Assembly: GCA_964036275.1 (NCBI GenBank)
Contig: OZ038439.1
Span: 62,001 to 126,000 of the forward strand
DNA length: 64,000 nt
From: Litoditis marina
Taxonomy: Eukaryota; Nematoda; Chromadorea; Rhabditida; Rhabditidae
Direction: 5' to 3'
This document shows, one piece after another, positions 24,759 to 35,449 of this stretch. Both the position numbers and the translations under genes were made by a program. Below the pieces are notes generated by a model. That model saw only the letters and a list, made by a program, of their open reading frames with translations. It did no database searches and was not told the DNA's origin. Every line of letters begins with the position of its first letter. The first letter of the stretch is position 1.

Positions 24759-25743
24759 CTTTGTTGACATTCTAAACGTTCATATTTCACCTCATTGAAT
24801 GAAGTGCTTTCATACTGTTCTTATGTTGACAGTTGTTCTCGAGCGTAGGCAACGAAGATGATCTACCTTTCTCCGAGTATAGTTTCTCTGGAACCTTTTT
24901 TGCACAGAAAAGTGCTTGGTTCTTTGCAGACTTAAACATGATGAGAATAGCTGGAAAATGTAGTTGGGACGCTGCAGAATTGTTCAAACCGTTGTGGAAA
25001 GCGTACGGTCGATTCGGTAGGTAACGAGCTTTGGTAAGTGGGCTCAATCAATCGAGCCATTTGCTGTTTTTCGTGAAGAAATGGCGGCTATAAGCCTATC
25101 AGTCTCAGTAGGAAAGACTCTCAGAAACATTTCCGTCGAGTTTCTGCTATTGACCCGTTACATGGACCGAGTGGCCGACTGGTTGTGTGCGCGCTAGCCC
25201 TCAAAACACCATGGTTCGATCCCACTCGGTGCGGTATCTCCATGGCGGACCGCATGAGCTGGTAATAAAGCTCACTCATGCCTAGTTTCTAGCCTACGGA
25301 CCGCACCCCTCTACGGATACTGAAATGTGATCATTGTCTCGTGATCACGGTTGTATGCATAAAGTAACACATGGCTGAAATAGTAGGCGTAAAAGATCAT
25401 TATTATATTATATTATTATTATATATACATTTCATCGATGTCGCGACAGGCTCAGACCGTCTGCGTCTCTCTGACCTGCACTCTCTTTCTGCGTCTCTCT
25501 GACCTGCACTCAGCTACAAAAGCGGTTGGCCAATTGCCGGGAAAAGGTCTCATATTAACAAAATATTCCTTTTTCTCAGACATTGGAAAATGTGATTGTA
25601 TGAATATAAAAAGTTTGGATATTTCTAACGAACTGTCTTCGAGGTTCTCATGTGATAGTACCTAAGTGATCTCACGGGTTTCGGAAAGAGTGCTTTGCTG
25701 CGATTGAAAATTGCTGCCAAAAAACATTACAAAACACAATTTT
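24759..25743. other. Convergent spacer between genes B and C
   Basis: No gene seen. Contains the tRNA-derived repeat at 25161-25300 and a short tandem of a CTGCGTCTCTCTGACCTGCAC unit near 25460-25512. Confidence 0.6.
25161..25300 (+). repeat. tRNA-derived SINE-like repeat, family 2 (copy 1)
   Basis: Ser/Leu-tRNA-like box A GTGGCCGACTGGTTG and box B GGTTCGATCCC. ACCGAGTGG (25166-25174) can pair with CCACTCGGT (25222-25230). The tail GCGGTATCTCCATGG.. GCTCAC is shared with 30866-31010. Confidence 0.65.
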
Positions 25744-28700
25744 TTACAAAAATAACATTTCTTCTCGCTCTTCTGTATCTTCTTCTGTGGCGGTCAAGTT
25801 TCTTGTAGGTACGTGGTTAGCCGATGGAACTTGAAATAAACACATGAAGTATAGTCCAGCTAACTTCTTGAACGTTTGGGTTTTATTGAAATTCACTCTA
25901 TTACCTTACCGTTTTTGATCACGTAGAAAATGAAAAAATCAAGGTGTTACCCCCTCCTGAGTAGTAGAATATTGAAGTGTTAAAGGAGACCGGAACACAA
26001 CTTGAGCAAGCAGAGGTTTTGTTTCGGGCTGCTTTTAACTGTATTGAAATCAGAGAGCACAGATAGCTTGTATATTGGTTTGATCAGTCCATGTGACATT
26101 CACATGACAATGCCGCGCGACACGCAACGCGTCCAATAAAAAGTAGGATAAAACAGCTTCGCGCGACACGCAACGCGTCCAATCAAAAGTAGGATACAGC
26201 AGCGGAAATTGTTGCTCTCCGGTCTCCTTTAACTTACCTATTCTGTATACCAAACGAACAGTACTGCTGTTGTATCGATTGTACGTGATAATTGGAACCA
26301 CGTTGTCGTGCGAAACAAATCTCGTTTTCAATCCCTCAGTAGAGCAGAATCTAGAAGTAATAGTTATAAATGAGTTGTTCCACGTGCACGTAAACATAGA
26401 TAGTACATTTGTAGTCCGAGTTTTTATCCATAGAAAAATAATGATATACTGTTCGTCGATTGCACAGTCACGCGAAACATGTTAAACACAGCAGAACTCA
26501 GAAACGTGCAATGACAAAGTGCACGACTCCTCATTCGAATGCTAACTTTACGTGACTATTCATTTTACTTCTAGTATAATGAAACACTTCGAAAATCACA
26601 AAACCTGTACTTGATTCGCCTGAGATCATCCTCAGTGTTGTTTCTCGAATTTAATTTCTAGTCCTACAATACAGAACGAAAGTACTTTCCACAAAGGTTC
26701 TAGCAAAAGAAAACCAGTGTCGTGCCCTCTAGAAAGAAGTGAATCTATACGAGAATTCACATAAAACAGAACAAAATTGGTCTAAAAAATTGAGAAACAA
26801 CACCTGTATCCGGTAAGCTGCTGGTCCTGTTGAGATTTGATTTCGACGCCACTGTACAGGCAACCCGCACTCTCTTGTCCCTCGAAAAACTGTCCCACAA
26901 TGATCACGCGTTTCCCCTTTGGAGCCTAAAATTGCTATTTTACTCCTCAGAACCATATTGGCTGTTGCTCTACCTGAGGGAAGTTATTCGATTTTGAAAA
27001 CCCGAGTATTTATTTGAAAATTGAAATTTTACCCTTTTCGATTCAACAACCCCCTACTATACCTGTATCAGAAAATGGCATTTCTCGAACGTGGGGTGGA
27101 CGATCAGCAGTCCATCTCCCAATGTGTTTTGTAGCGCTTGGAATTTGTTTGTGGCTGTCAGTACGCTCCCACACCCGGCTGGCTGCAACAATTGGAATAT
27201 TTGTAGTGAACTAGAGAACGTTGACCCTTTTCAAGCATCGTATCAATGTCTTTTCGGAAAAGGCACACACTTGAAGTCAATACCACAGTTTCATTAAATC
27301 TAGACGTGGGAAAACCGCAAGAAAAGCTATTCTATTTTCAACTCTAGTAGCGAAGCGTATTGTGAAATTTGTCAATATAATAAGAAATGTTCTCCATAAC
27401 ACCATATAGTAGTAATATGATCGTATCAGACGAAAATGATAATATTATCTAAATATAGGTGCAGGGGTGACAGTACTGGATTCTGGGTTCTAATATACCC
27501 ATCTTGAATTATTCGCTTTCCCTTATTGCGTTTTTTGGGTTTGTCATTAGTCTTTTTGAGTGATTTTGATGTTGAAATACTCATTGTTCTATGCTTTGAA
27601 TTAAATGGTTTAACCATTCAATTTATCATTTTTGTTCTCACCCGTTGGTTGCAAATTGTCCCTCCGAACCCGTCTGGACAGATACATTCCGCGCAAGTTC
27701 TGGGATTCAAATAACCGCCATTCTGACATCTGATAGCCACCACCCTGCATTGAGCTGGAACATTATGAATTTGAATAAATCCCAATTAATAACATTTCAT
27801 CACCTGATGTGAGGTTTATACAATAAAACCAACAATATACCAAGATACTGAAGTTCATTGACATGAACATGCAGAATTCAGACATGGAGAATAATTTTGT
27901 GGCCATAATCTCCCGAGTATGGGAAGCTCTTACGGGAAGCTCTCACAAGATATGTGACATGTTCTGTCGCATCACGAAAAGAAATTGTCACAAAACATTC
28001 ATGCGATTTCAGCGGTTGCGTTTTTGTAACGTAACTCGACTGTTTCTAAAGTATAATACTTTACACACTTACACAGTACACGGCCAATTACACATTACAC
28101 GGCCAATTACACAAGCAACCGGGTTGCATGTGTAAAGACAGTTTGGTTGCTTTCCAAATGCAACCAAAGCAACCAAATTGTATTAAAAACCGGGAAATGT
28201 TTAAAAATTGAGTGTTTGGTGGCATTTGAAAAGCATCCGAAAGCAATCGAATTTTCTTTACACATGCAACCCGGTTACATTTTGGTTGCATGCAACCTGG
28301 TTGTGTAAACCGTGAATACCTACTGAACCCCTACGATACACTTCAGAACCATCGACTTTATTCAGTACCTATCGATCATGTCTTCACACTGTAGTGGTAG
28401 TGTGTTTTAAGGAACTGAATGGAATTGTAATTTGAATTTGAAAAAAAAATGAATACCAATTCCAAAGAAGTGAATTGAAGTGTTTGTGTGAAATCAATTC
28501 AAAACTGATTAACCACTCTATGTAGAAGTCTTGGTATAAATGAATACAACTATACCGTGGCATCCATAGTAGGTATTCATCAGTTTCAAATCATAGAATG
28601 AAACTATTTCGGATCCCATTGTGTCCTGATATCGGTCCTGTTTAGCCAGCAGTGTTCTTTTTTTGTTCGAAGAGAAGCTTCATGAAAAGATGTACAGTTG

Positions 28701-31394
28701 TTCTGCATGAAAAATAGTTTATCGCGGCGCAGATTAGTTTTTGATCACAACATTGCGAACTTTCAAAAGTGGTTTTATGCCATTTTCACAAAATCTCCTG
28801 AACCGATTTTTGCGATTTGTATATAGAGTTCGTTTATTTAAAAGTTTGCCCAAACAGTGAATGTTTTCCCCAAGCGACAGGCGGCAGGCCCATTTGTGTA
28901 TAACCGTCGGGGCAGGCGACATATGTGAGCCAATATATAGTCTGTTTCACGCAACAACGGTCGTCTACAGTAAGATTGTAGATCTTTCAAGTAAATGTTT
29001 CTTATCTTGTAGGTATTGTAAATAGTTCAAACTTCGTGATTATATGTTCCACATTCGTTACTACACGTATATAAAACAGTGCATCTTAAAGTTCGTCTGT
29101 TTGTTGGATAGATGTCCCTGAATATTCGGAAGATTACTGTAGAAAGTCAACGATTGGTGAAACAGAATATATTCCATCACTTGACTCGGCTTTTCTTTTT
29201 TCGTAGTGAGACATCTCTTGATGTCAATCTACATACCATCAAACAATAACAATACTCCCCTGAGCTCCCCCTTCTGATTCTTTCGCTTTTACATTTTTTC
29301 TAATACTTTTTCCTATAACTGAATCACGATTCAATAAATATTCTCATTCTTATTCATTTGGTGAAACGCAGTATACTACACAAAGGATCACGCGTGAACC
29401 ATAATATGTTAGTGGATTCCCCTCGCTCAGATCAGAAACCAGTGTTGTATTTTCCTAGTTAGTGGTGACTCACTAGTATGCTCCATACTGCATAACGCTT
29501 CCATAATCATAAGGAATACCCATGTTGAAACTGTTTTCCACGGTTAGTTTTACGAACTGGGACAGCTTTTCTTCCTGGAATATTTTATTTTGTATTGATT
29601 TTATTTGTTTTAGAGGTCGTTTGTGGAAAAAAAGCGGAGAAGGTACATCTTGCCTGAACCTTCCTTGTTTGTTGTGTTATTGCTGGTATTTCAATTTTCG
29701 TGGCCATATTGTTGTATTTTCCGATCAAACTATAATTAAAAATTTATTCAGAGTGTAGAACTGTAGAAAACAATAATTGCAGGACCTACTTTAATGTTTT
29801 CTTGTTGAAGGGTCACGAAGTCGTCTCGATCAGATCGGGACTGTTGATGCCAAACTCCCAGTGCATGTGACAGTTCATGGGCAGCGGTGCCCAACTGTAA
29901 GTAGTTTAACTAATTCAATAACAACGTTCCACTTCACAAACACAGCAAAGAGCACAACCTATATTGTTTCAGCCAGCCTTCGTTAGCCTGGTCTATTTCA
30001 TCACTTTCATATAGAGTACAACATAGAACATAGAGTACATGGAGCATAGAGCACAGAGTATTATAATAATAATAAGTTTATCAATATTCTGTATAACAAT
30101 CGAATTAGCGACGAGATGATAACTTATGAATTGATGTCTAAAAAAAGCTAATAAAACATACGATTCAAAACACTAATGTATGTATGATTGGTAACAAATT
30201 CAGAAACGACGGCATTCCCATGTTGTACTCATGCAAAGCTACATCAAGAAGCAGAGCGCCTGCATTTTAACTAGCACGCCCTAATGAGATGAATAGGACT
30301 CATTTTACGCAAAGTTTATTCGATTCGCGCGCAGCGCGACACGCTGCGCAAACTGATTAAGATGATAGTGTTACCACCTGCTCACACTTTTGCATCCGTC
30401 GCCCAAGGATAGATCCTGTAGTCCACCGGTCTTTCCAGCTGTGGCGAAACAACCTTCTCCGTTGACCACACGAATTCGGTTTATGGCTATAAAAAGGCTT
30501 GAAACTTCGTTTCTACTGGGGATTGATCTCGAGTGGTGCGAAAAAGGATGGGAAACGTCATTCTTCGAAATTCGTCACCTGGTGAAACTTTGAAACGTTT
30601 TGAGAAACTTCTCCCATCGCAAAAATACAGTTGTCAACTTCATACAGTAGAATTTCACAAGCGAACCGCACAGGGTATGTCAAACGTCACCGGGTAAAAT
30701 TGTAGAGTCCGTGTGGTCTACATGAACTAGTCACAGACACGTACTATTCACATTTTCACTCACGTATAGATGTTTCAACAAAATTGATGCACGTGTTCCA
30801 TTTGAAAAAGTCGACCGCACGCTCAAACACCTCTTTTGTGGCCTCGTCTGAAATTGAGGCTAGACACGGAGAAACCGGGTGGTCAAGTGGTTAGCGTTCT
30901 GCTGTCGCTCCACTGACCCAGGTTCGATCCCCGCTCGCCGCGGTATCTGTACGACGAACCTATATAGCTCACAAACGCCTATCATCACTCTCTACTGACA
31001 GTCCTTCTACGGTTGATATTGTTGAATCGATTTTTTGAAATGATGAAAGAATTGGAATGGAACTTTGAGCGACATTCAACACTTACCCAGACCAGAATCG
31101 AAATAGTAATGCACATTTCCAAGCCATCTCATTGATCTAAAAATATATCTTCAAGAAAGGAAAGTGGGAGTGTGAGAGAGTGAGACAGATAGACATCTTC
31201 AGAGAAAGGAAAAATACAAAAAAAATAAAGAGTGAGATGAAAAGAGAGGGATTGAGAGAGGGAGAACTCTGATGAGAGAAAGAAAAAAAGAGAGAAAGAA
31301 AATGTGAAATGAAAAAGACAAAAAGAGAGAAGGTAAAAGGAGAAAGAGAATTATTTCGGTTACCTCGATATCGCTTGTCGGCGTCTTCTTGTAC

Positions 31395-31434
<40 letters not shown>

Positions 31435-32833
31435 GATTTCTTCGATTATCTCGTATATTTGTTTTCTGACGGAAAAAATCATAATTTTAACCACCAATCA
31501 GTGTTTAATCTTTGATGGACTATAGTTCGTTCCATCCGTCGATAGAAGTCAAAATTCCAATGTTTGAAATACTCTAATATTTGAAAACTATTTGAATGCC
31601 GCAGTGATGGTACCCAATATAGTGGGTGCCAAATTTATAAATTGCTGTGTCTCACCGGAATCGAACCTGCGTGCAAGAGATTCGTAGCAGGCCGCTAACC
31701 ACTAGGCTAGTAGAGTACATATTTTGCATGTTTTGGAATCGACAGTGGAAAGTGCATACACAGTGGAAAGTGAGATATACAGTACCCTCCCGCCTTTCCG
31801 TTGGCGACGACTATAACTTAACTCACTTCGTCAGCATCATGTCTCCCTGAAACATCCTGTTCAGAAGGTTGTTTTTCTGGTTAATTTCCAAAATGGTTCC
31901 ATCATGATTCAGAGTTTGCTCGGATCCGAATAAGTTTATGTTCTAGAATTCAGTATATCAAATTTGAATAATATTACTATTTAGGCGGTAAAATTACAAC
32001 TCTATTTTTTTCTAATTTCAAACATTCAAATTCATGTTCTTGTACTCGAGGCTATTATAACTACCAGAATTTAACACTAGTTAATTCTCGTACTAATAAC
32101 GTTTCATCTGAACTTTTGAATTTTTTGGGTTAGAATTGAAGCTGTAACGAAAGCCGCCAATTTTCACCAAAGGTATGTAACCGGATCGTAGTTTGGCCAT
32201 TTTAGACTCCTTTTAGTTTGTTCTATAATTTGTTGGATAGAGTTCTTTGCATTATCAAACTTATTTCGCACCGAAGTCTGTCTCTTTTTACGCCCGAATG
32301 GATTCTGTATTCTTGCAAATGCTTCATCGAGTCGTTGATAATCTGCTGCGGTTGCCATGGGTGGAGCCCCGTTTGCCTTCAAATATAAAAAATGTTTCAA
32401 AATCAATAAAAGTTTTTTTTATTGTTATTCTGAACTCTGACCAGTCGCTTGAATCTTCAACCGATTGATAAAACATCTATCTAAGTTTCGCACTCAGACA
32501 ATTCTCAGCCAATTCGTGAAGCTTTAGAAGCATGCCAATGATGTTTCGGATGAATGTTCTCACAAACATGTCTCTCTGAGTTTTCCGAAAAGTGTGTTCT
32601 TTACTCTACATGCGAGGAGTAACGCCTTCTCACAGGTTTTTCTATATTTTCTTCAAAATGCTTGGTCAAGATAAAAATGCTTGGTGTTTTTATAGGCTCA
32701 CGGATGACGGAGAATATACCTCCATAAAGGCGATGGAATCATCCAGTGTCGTGGCACCCGCTCTCTGAGTTTCAACAGGAAACACGACAACTGTTAGCCA
32801 TATTTCAAAAACAAACCAAATGTGAATAGACAT
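25744..32833 (-). CDS. Astacin-family metalloprotease (NAS type), gene C, with poly-Asn propeptide
   Basis: Secreted zinc endopeptidase, 517 residues. Exons: 32833-32720, 32376-32272, 31942-31827, 31465-31364, 31136-31087, 30847-30764, 30486-30386, 29894-29790, 29574-29474, 28677-28556, 27754-27642, 27182-27063, 26925-26804, 26350-26238, 25829-25744. All GT-AG and in phase. Signal peptide in exon 1; propeptide switch motif FQGD 104-107. Exon 4 is 30 nt longer than in its paralogs because of 13 consecutive Asn codons (123-135) directly before the RRRR furin-like site (138-141). Catalytic [19 protein letters not shown]: ligands H230, H234, H240, base E231; Gln replaces the usual Glu after the third His. 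Met-turn SVMQYG. EGF-like module with six Cys, CUB with four Cys, acidic C terminus. Start: ATG one base after attttacag. The EGF exon is almost identical to that of gene B. Confidence 0.95.
25980..26232. mobile_element. MITE with TTAA-flanked AGGAGACCGG ends (copy 2)
   Basis: Same TTAA-bordered ends as 18320-18525, plus an internal duplication of a CGCGACACGCAACGCGTCCAA block. Its border lies at about position +6 of intron 14 of gene C, immediately after the donor GTAAG. Confidence 0.8.
26446..26578. repeat. MITE, family T (copy 3)
   Basis: TATACTGTTCGTCGATTGCACAGTCACG start to ACTATTCATTTTACTTCTAGTATA-like end. Intron 13 of gene C. Confidence 0.75.
28079..28310. repeat. Palindrome built from GCAACC/GGTTGC units
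   Basis: Starts ACGGCCAATTACACAAGCAACC and ends GGTTGTGTAAACCGT; GCAACC and AAGCAACCAAA motifs repeat in both orientations inside. Intron 10 of gene C. Confidence 0.75.
30866..31010 (+). repeat. tRNA-derived SINE-like repeat, family 2 (copy 2)
   Basis: Box A GTGGTCAAGTGGTTAGCG and box B GGTTCGATCCC followed by the CGCGGTATCT...GCTCAC tail. Inserted about 20 bp upstream of the exon 6 acceptor of gene C. Confidence 0.7.
31140..31360. repeat. GA-rich tract in intron 4 of gene C
   Basis: GAGA/GAAA-rich purine tract filling the intron; counterpart of the tracts in A, B and D. Confidence 0.75.
31618..31815 (-). mobile_element. TIR element with tRNA-like core (copy 6)
   Basis: Minus orientation; reads TATAGTCGTCGCCAACGG on minus and ends in GGTGCCAAATTTATAAATT on plus. 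Box B appears as GGAATCGAACC. It stops 12 bp from the donor of exon 3 of gene C. Confidence 0.8.
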
Positions 32834-33186
32834 TCTGTAAAATTATAATGAAAGCACTATATTTACACATTAACATCTTTGAAAACTTGTAAAAAATTTG
32901 CAATAGTTTCTGCTTCATAAATGAAAGTATAAGTGTCAAAATAAGTCAAAATGTATTAATGTTGTTAAACAAAGACTAACTGATGCTCTTGTTAGTGTTT
33001 TTGAACAGTTACTTGTGTGTTATAGGCTCATACAACAGGAAGTATCACTAGATTTGCATAATTCCTGTTATTGTACGAACGAATGAAAAACTCCCTAATC
33101 TAACGAAAAACATGCAGTTGATAGTAACAAAACTGGAAGTCGAATACCACTGGATGAATTTTTCATTAATACGGTTTGTATAAGTA

Positions 33187-33424
33187 CTATAGTCCTCGCC
33201 ATTCCCACTGAGACCTCGGCAACGTGCCAACAAAATTTCCAGGCGGCTTTTTCTCATGTTATTGTTTTCCAAAACACTAAAACCTTTTCTGGGCGGCAGA
33301 TAACCTACGTCACAACACGTAGGTAGACATTCTTTTCATAAAATCTGTTAATTCTATGTATTACATTCATTTGAAGTTTCATTGGCACGCTGCCAAAGTC
33401 TCAGTGGGAATGAAACAAACTATA
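33187..33424. mobile_element. MITE, family S (copy 2)
   Basis: TATAGTCCTCGCCATTCCC left end and GGGAATGAAACAAACTATA right end, with CTGAGACCTCGGCAACGTG and its near inverse just inside. Confidence 0.85.
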
Positions 33425-34250
33425 ATATGCCACCGCAGACTTTTAAGAACTGGACACAACATCTAGCCAAGGAACCGAACAAAACATGGCCCCGACCGCC
33501 ACATAGATGTCAATGGCCCGGAATGACTGGGTAACATCAACTTCACACACGTAGGTTCTAGGTTTCCTTCATTATATCTACTACTTATCTTCACTTTTAG
33601 TATCTATCATACCGAACTACATAATATTGTTATTTATTTCCATGGCTCAAAACATTCTCGTTGACCTCCCGCCCTAGTTGCATTGTATAGGTATCTGTTT
33701 TAAATAGGTTATATATCAGAAAAGTTTCAGACTCGATTTGTATGCCTATTACCTACAGATATTGCGTTGCTTCCTTGTTCAAATGAGTACGACTGAAGCC
33801 AGAAAAACATGTTATATGTAACATGTCTGTCTGAACCGTGTACCGAGGCCATCAACACTTAAGAAAACACTATATAGCTATATAGCTAATACCAGCTATG
33901 AATGAAACTTGTTTTGTAATATAAAACAGAGAGAATAGAAGACTGCATCACGGCATTGCATAAATAGTACTGATGTAAGAGGACACTGAATAAGAATGAC
34001 CAACGTGAGTTGAAAACACTTTTTGTTTCACGAGTCTTAATTTAATATCTCGAGTACTGTCAGCAAGTCTATGGTTTTTGTATAGGAGGAGATCGGAATA
34101 TCCCAACTGTCAACAGTCTGCGGTCTGCTCGAAAACTCAAAAGATTTATTCACACTTGTATTTTACCTTTTTTATTTACTTCCACATTTATAATGATTAA
34201 TATTCATTTATTCCATCTCTCTTTCAACATATGCCTAGGCCAGTTCTACA

Positions 34251-34498
34251 ACTAACCGGGTTTTTGGGTAACCTAACACTTTTTTGGTAACTCATTTTTC
34301 TGGTTACCTTGGTAGGTAACCTGAAAGTAACCTGAAACTAAAATCCGGTTACCGTTCAAACTAACGGTAAAAACTACATTTTGCGTTAGAAAAACAAGTA
34401 ACCGGTTTTTGATTTTAGGTTACCAACCGGTTACCTACTGAGTCAACCTGAAAAAAATGTTACCAAAATGGGTTAGGTTACCTAAAAACCCGGTTAGA
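34251..34498. repeat. Palindrome built from GGTAACC-type units
   Basis: ACTAACCGGGTTTTTGGGTA at the left and its inverse at the right; the interior repeats GGTAACC and GGTTACC in both orientations. Confidence 0.8.
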
Positions 34499-35449
34499 TA
34501 TAGAATTCACCTGTCTACGCCCAAATCCCGCTTTTAGAATCTCGCCAAATAAGGCCCGGAGGTAAAGACGCAGGGTGGAGTCAGAAAGGACACTTTAAAG
34601 AGACCATTTCCCTATAACCTATGATCTGAAATTTTCGAATCTGAGAAAATTCATTCTATTGTGTTTCAATAGTCATCAACAACCTTAGAAATTTGAAATG
34701 AGAAAAAAATGCCTAATGCCATTGAATACATACCCAAAGTTGAACATTTTCACTGTGACGCTTTTCAGCTTGGATAATTAGTTTTTCAATGAATTTGACT
34801 TTTTCACTCATTTTTCGTAACCTAATAGGCGTTAAGACGTATTTAGAAAGTTTTTCTACTTCTATCAGCATTTCCTTGATTTTTTGTACGTAACTCGTTC
34901 TCCGGTGTACATTACGTACATCGACTTTATGAGAAAACAGAGCAAGATGAAGATGAAAAAGTTATGTGTTCGTAATCAGGTTGCCGAGCTCTATAGGAAA
35001 GAACTGCTAGCTCGAAAGTCAAAATTAGAGAGAAATGGTCTCTTACCTTTAAATGTAGTCAAAAACACTTAATTGAAAACGTAAGTCTGGCAGACTACTT
35101 CGTTGCCATACGTTGGGCAATAAAGTTTCCCAAACGGTTCCCAGAAATTAATCATTGAATTTATTGAACAGTTAGTAAAACAAGTCATTTAACTACGTAA
35201 GACAATAAATATATACATCGAAAAAACGTATTGAGCAGATTGTTGAGCACTGACCACGTGAGTATACATAACAAATGAGTTTTCCTTCTTTCTCAAAATC
35301 ATTCAGATCGCAACTACAACAGAATTACTGAAATTTAAAAAAAACACAGAGCACATTTCTTCGCAAATAAGAATGAAAGCTCTAACTTATTGTGGTTACA
35401 ATGTGAACGGATAGTTATTAGAAATATGAATGAAACTGTTCGCTCATGA

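Larger units (their letters stand above)
32834..35449. other. Spacer between genes C and D
   Basis: No convincing gene. Contains the family S MITE at 33187-33424 and the GGTAACC palindrome at 34251-34498. An open frame at 34932-35072 (plus) encodes a short Lys-rich stretch without visible splice sites or family signature; I do not call it. Confidence 0.55.

Noticed and set aside
25166..25230. Possible tRNA gene (box A and box B present, terminal pairing)
   Set aside because: The anticodon arm does not fold cleanly and the tail repeats at 30866-31010, so a tRNA-derived repeat fits better.
34884..35072. Lys-rich 62-residue plus frame between genes C and D
   Set aside because: No acceptor, signal peptide or family signature; composition alone is not enough.
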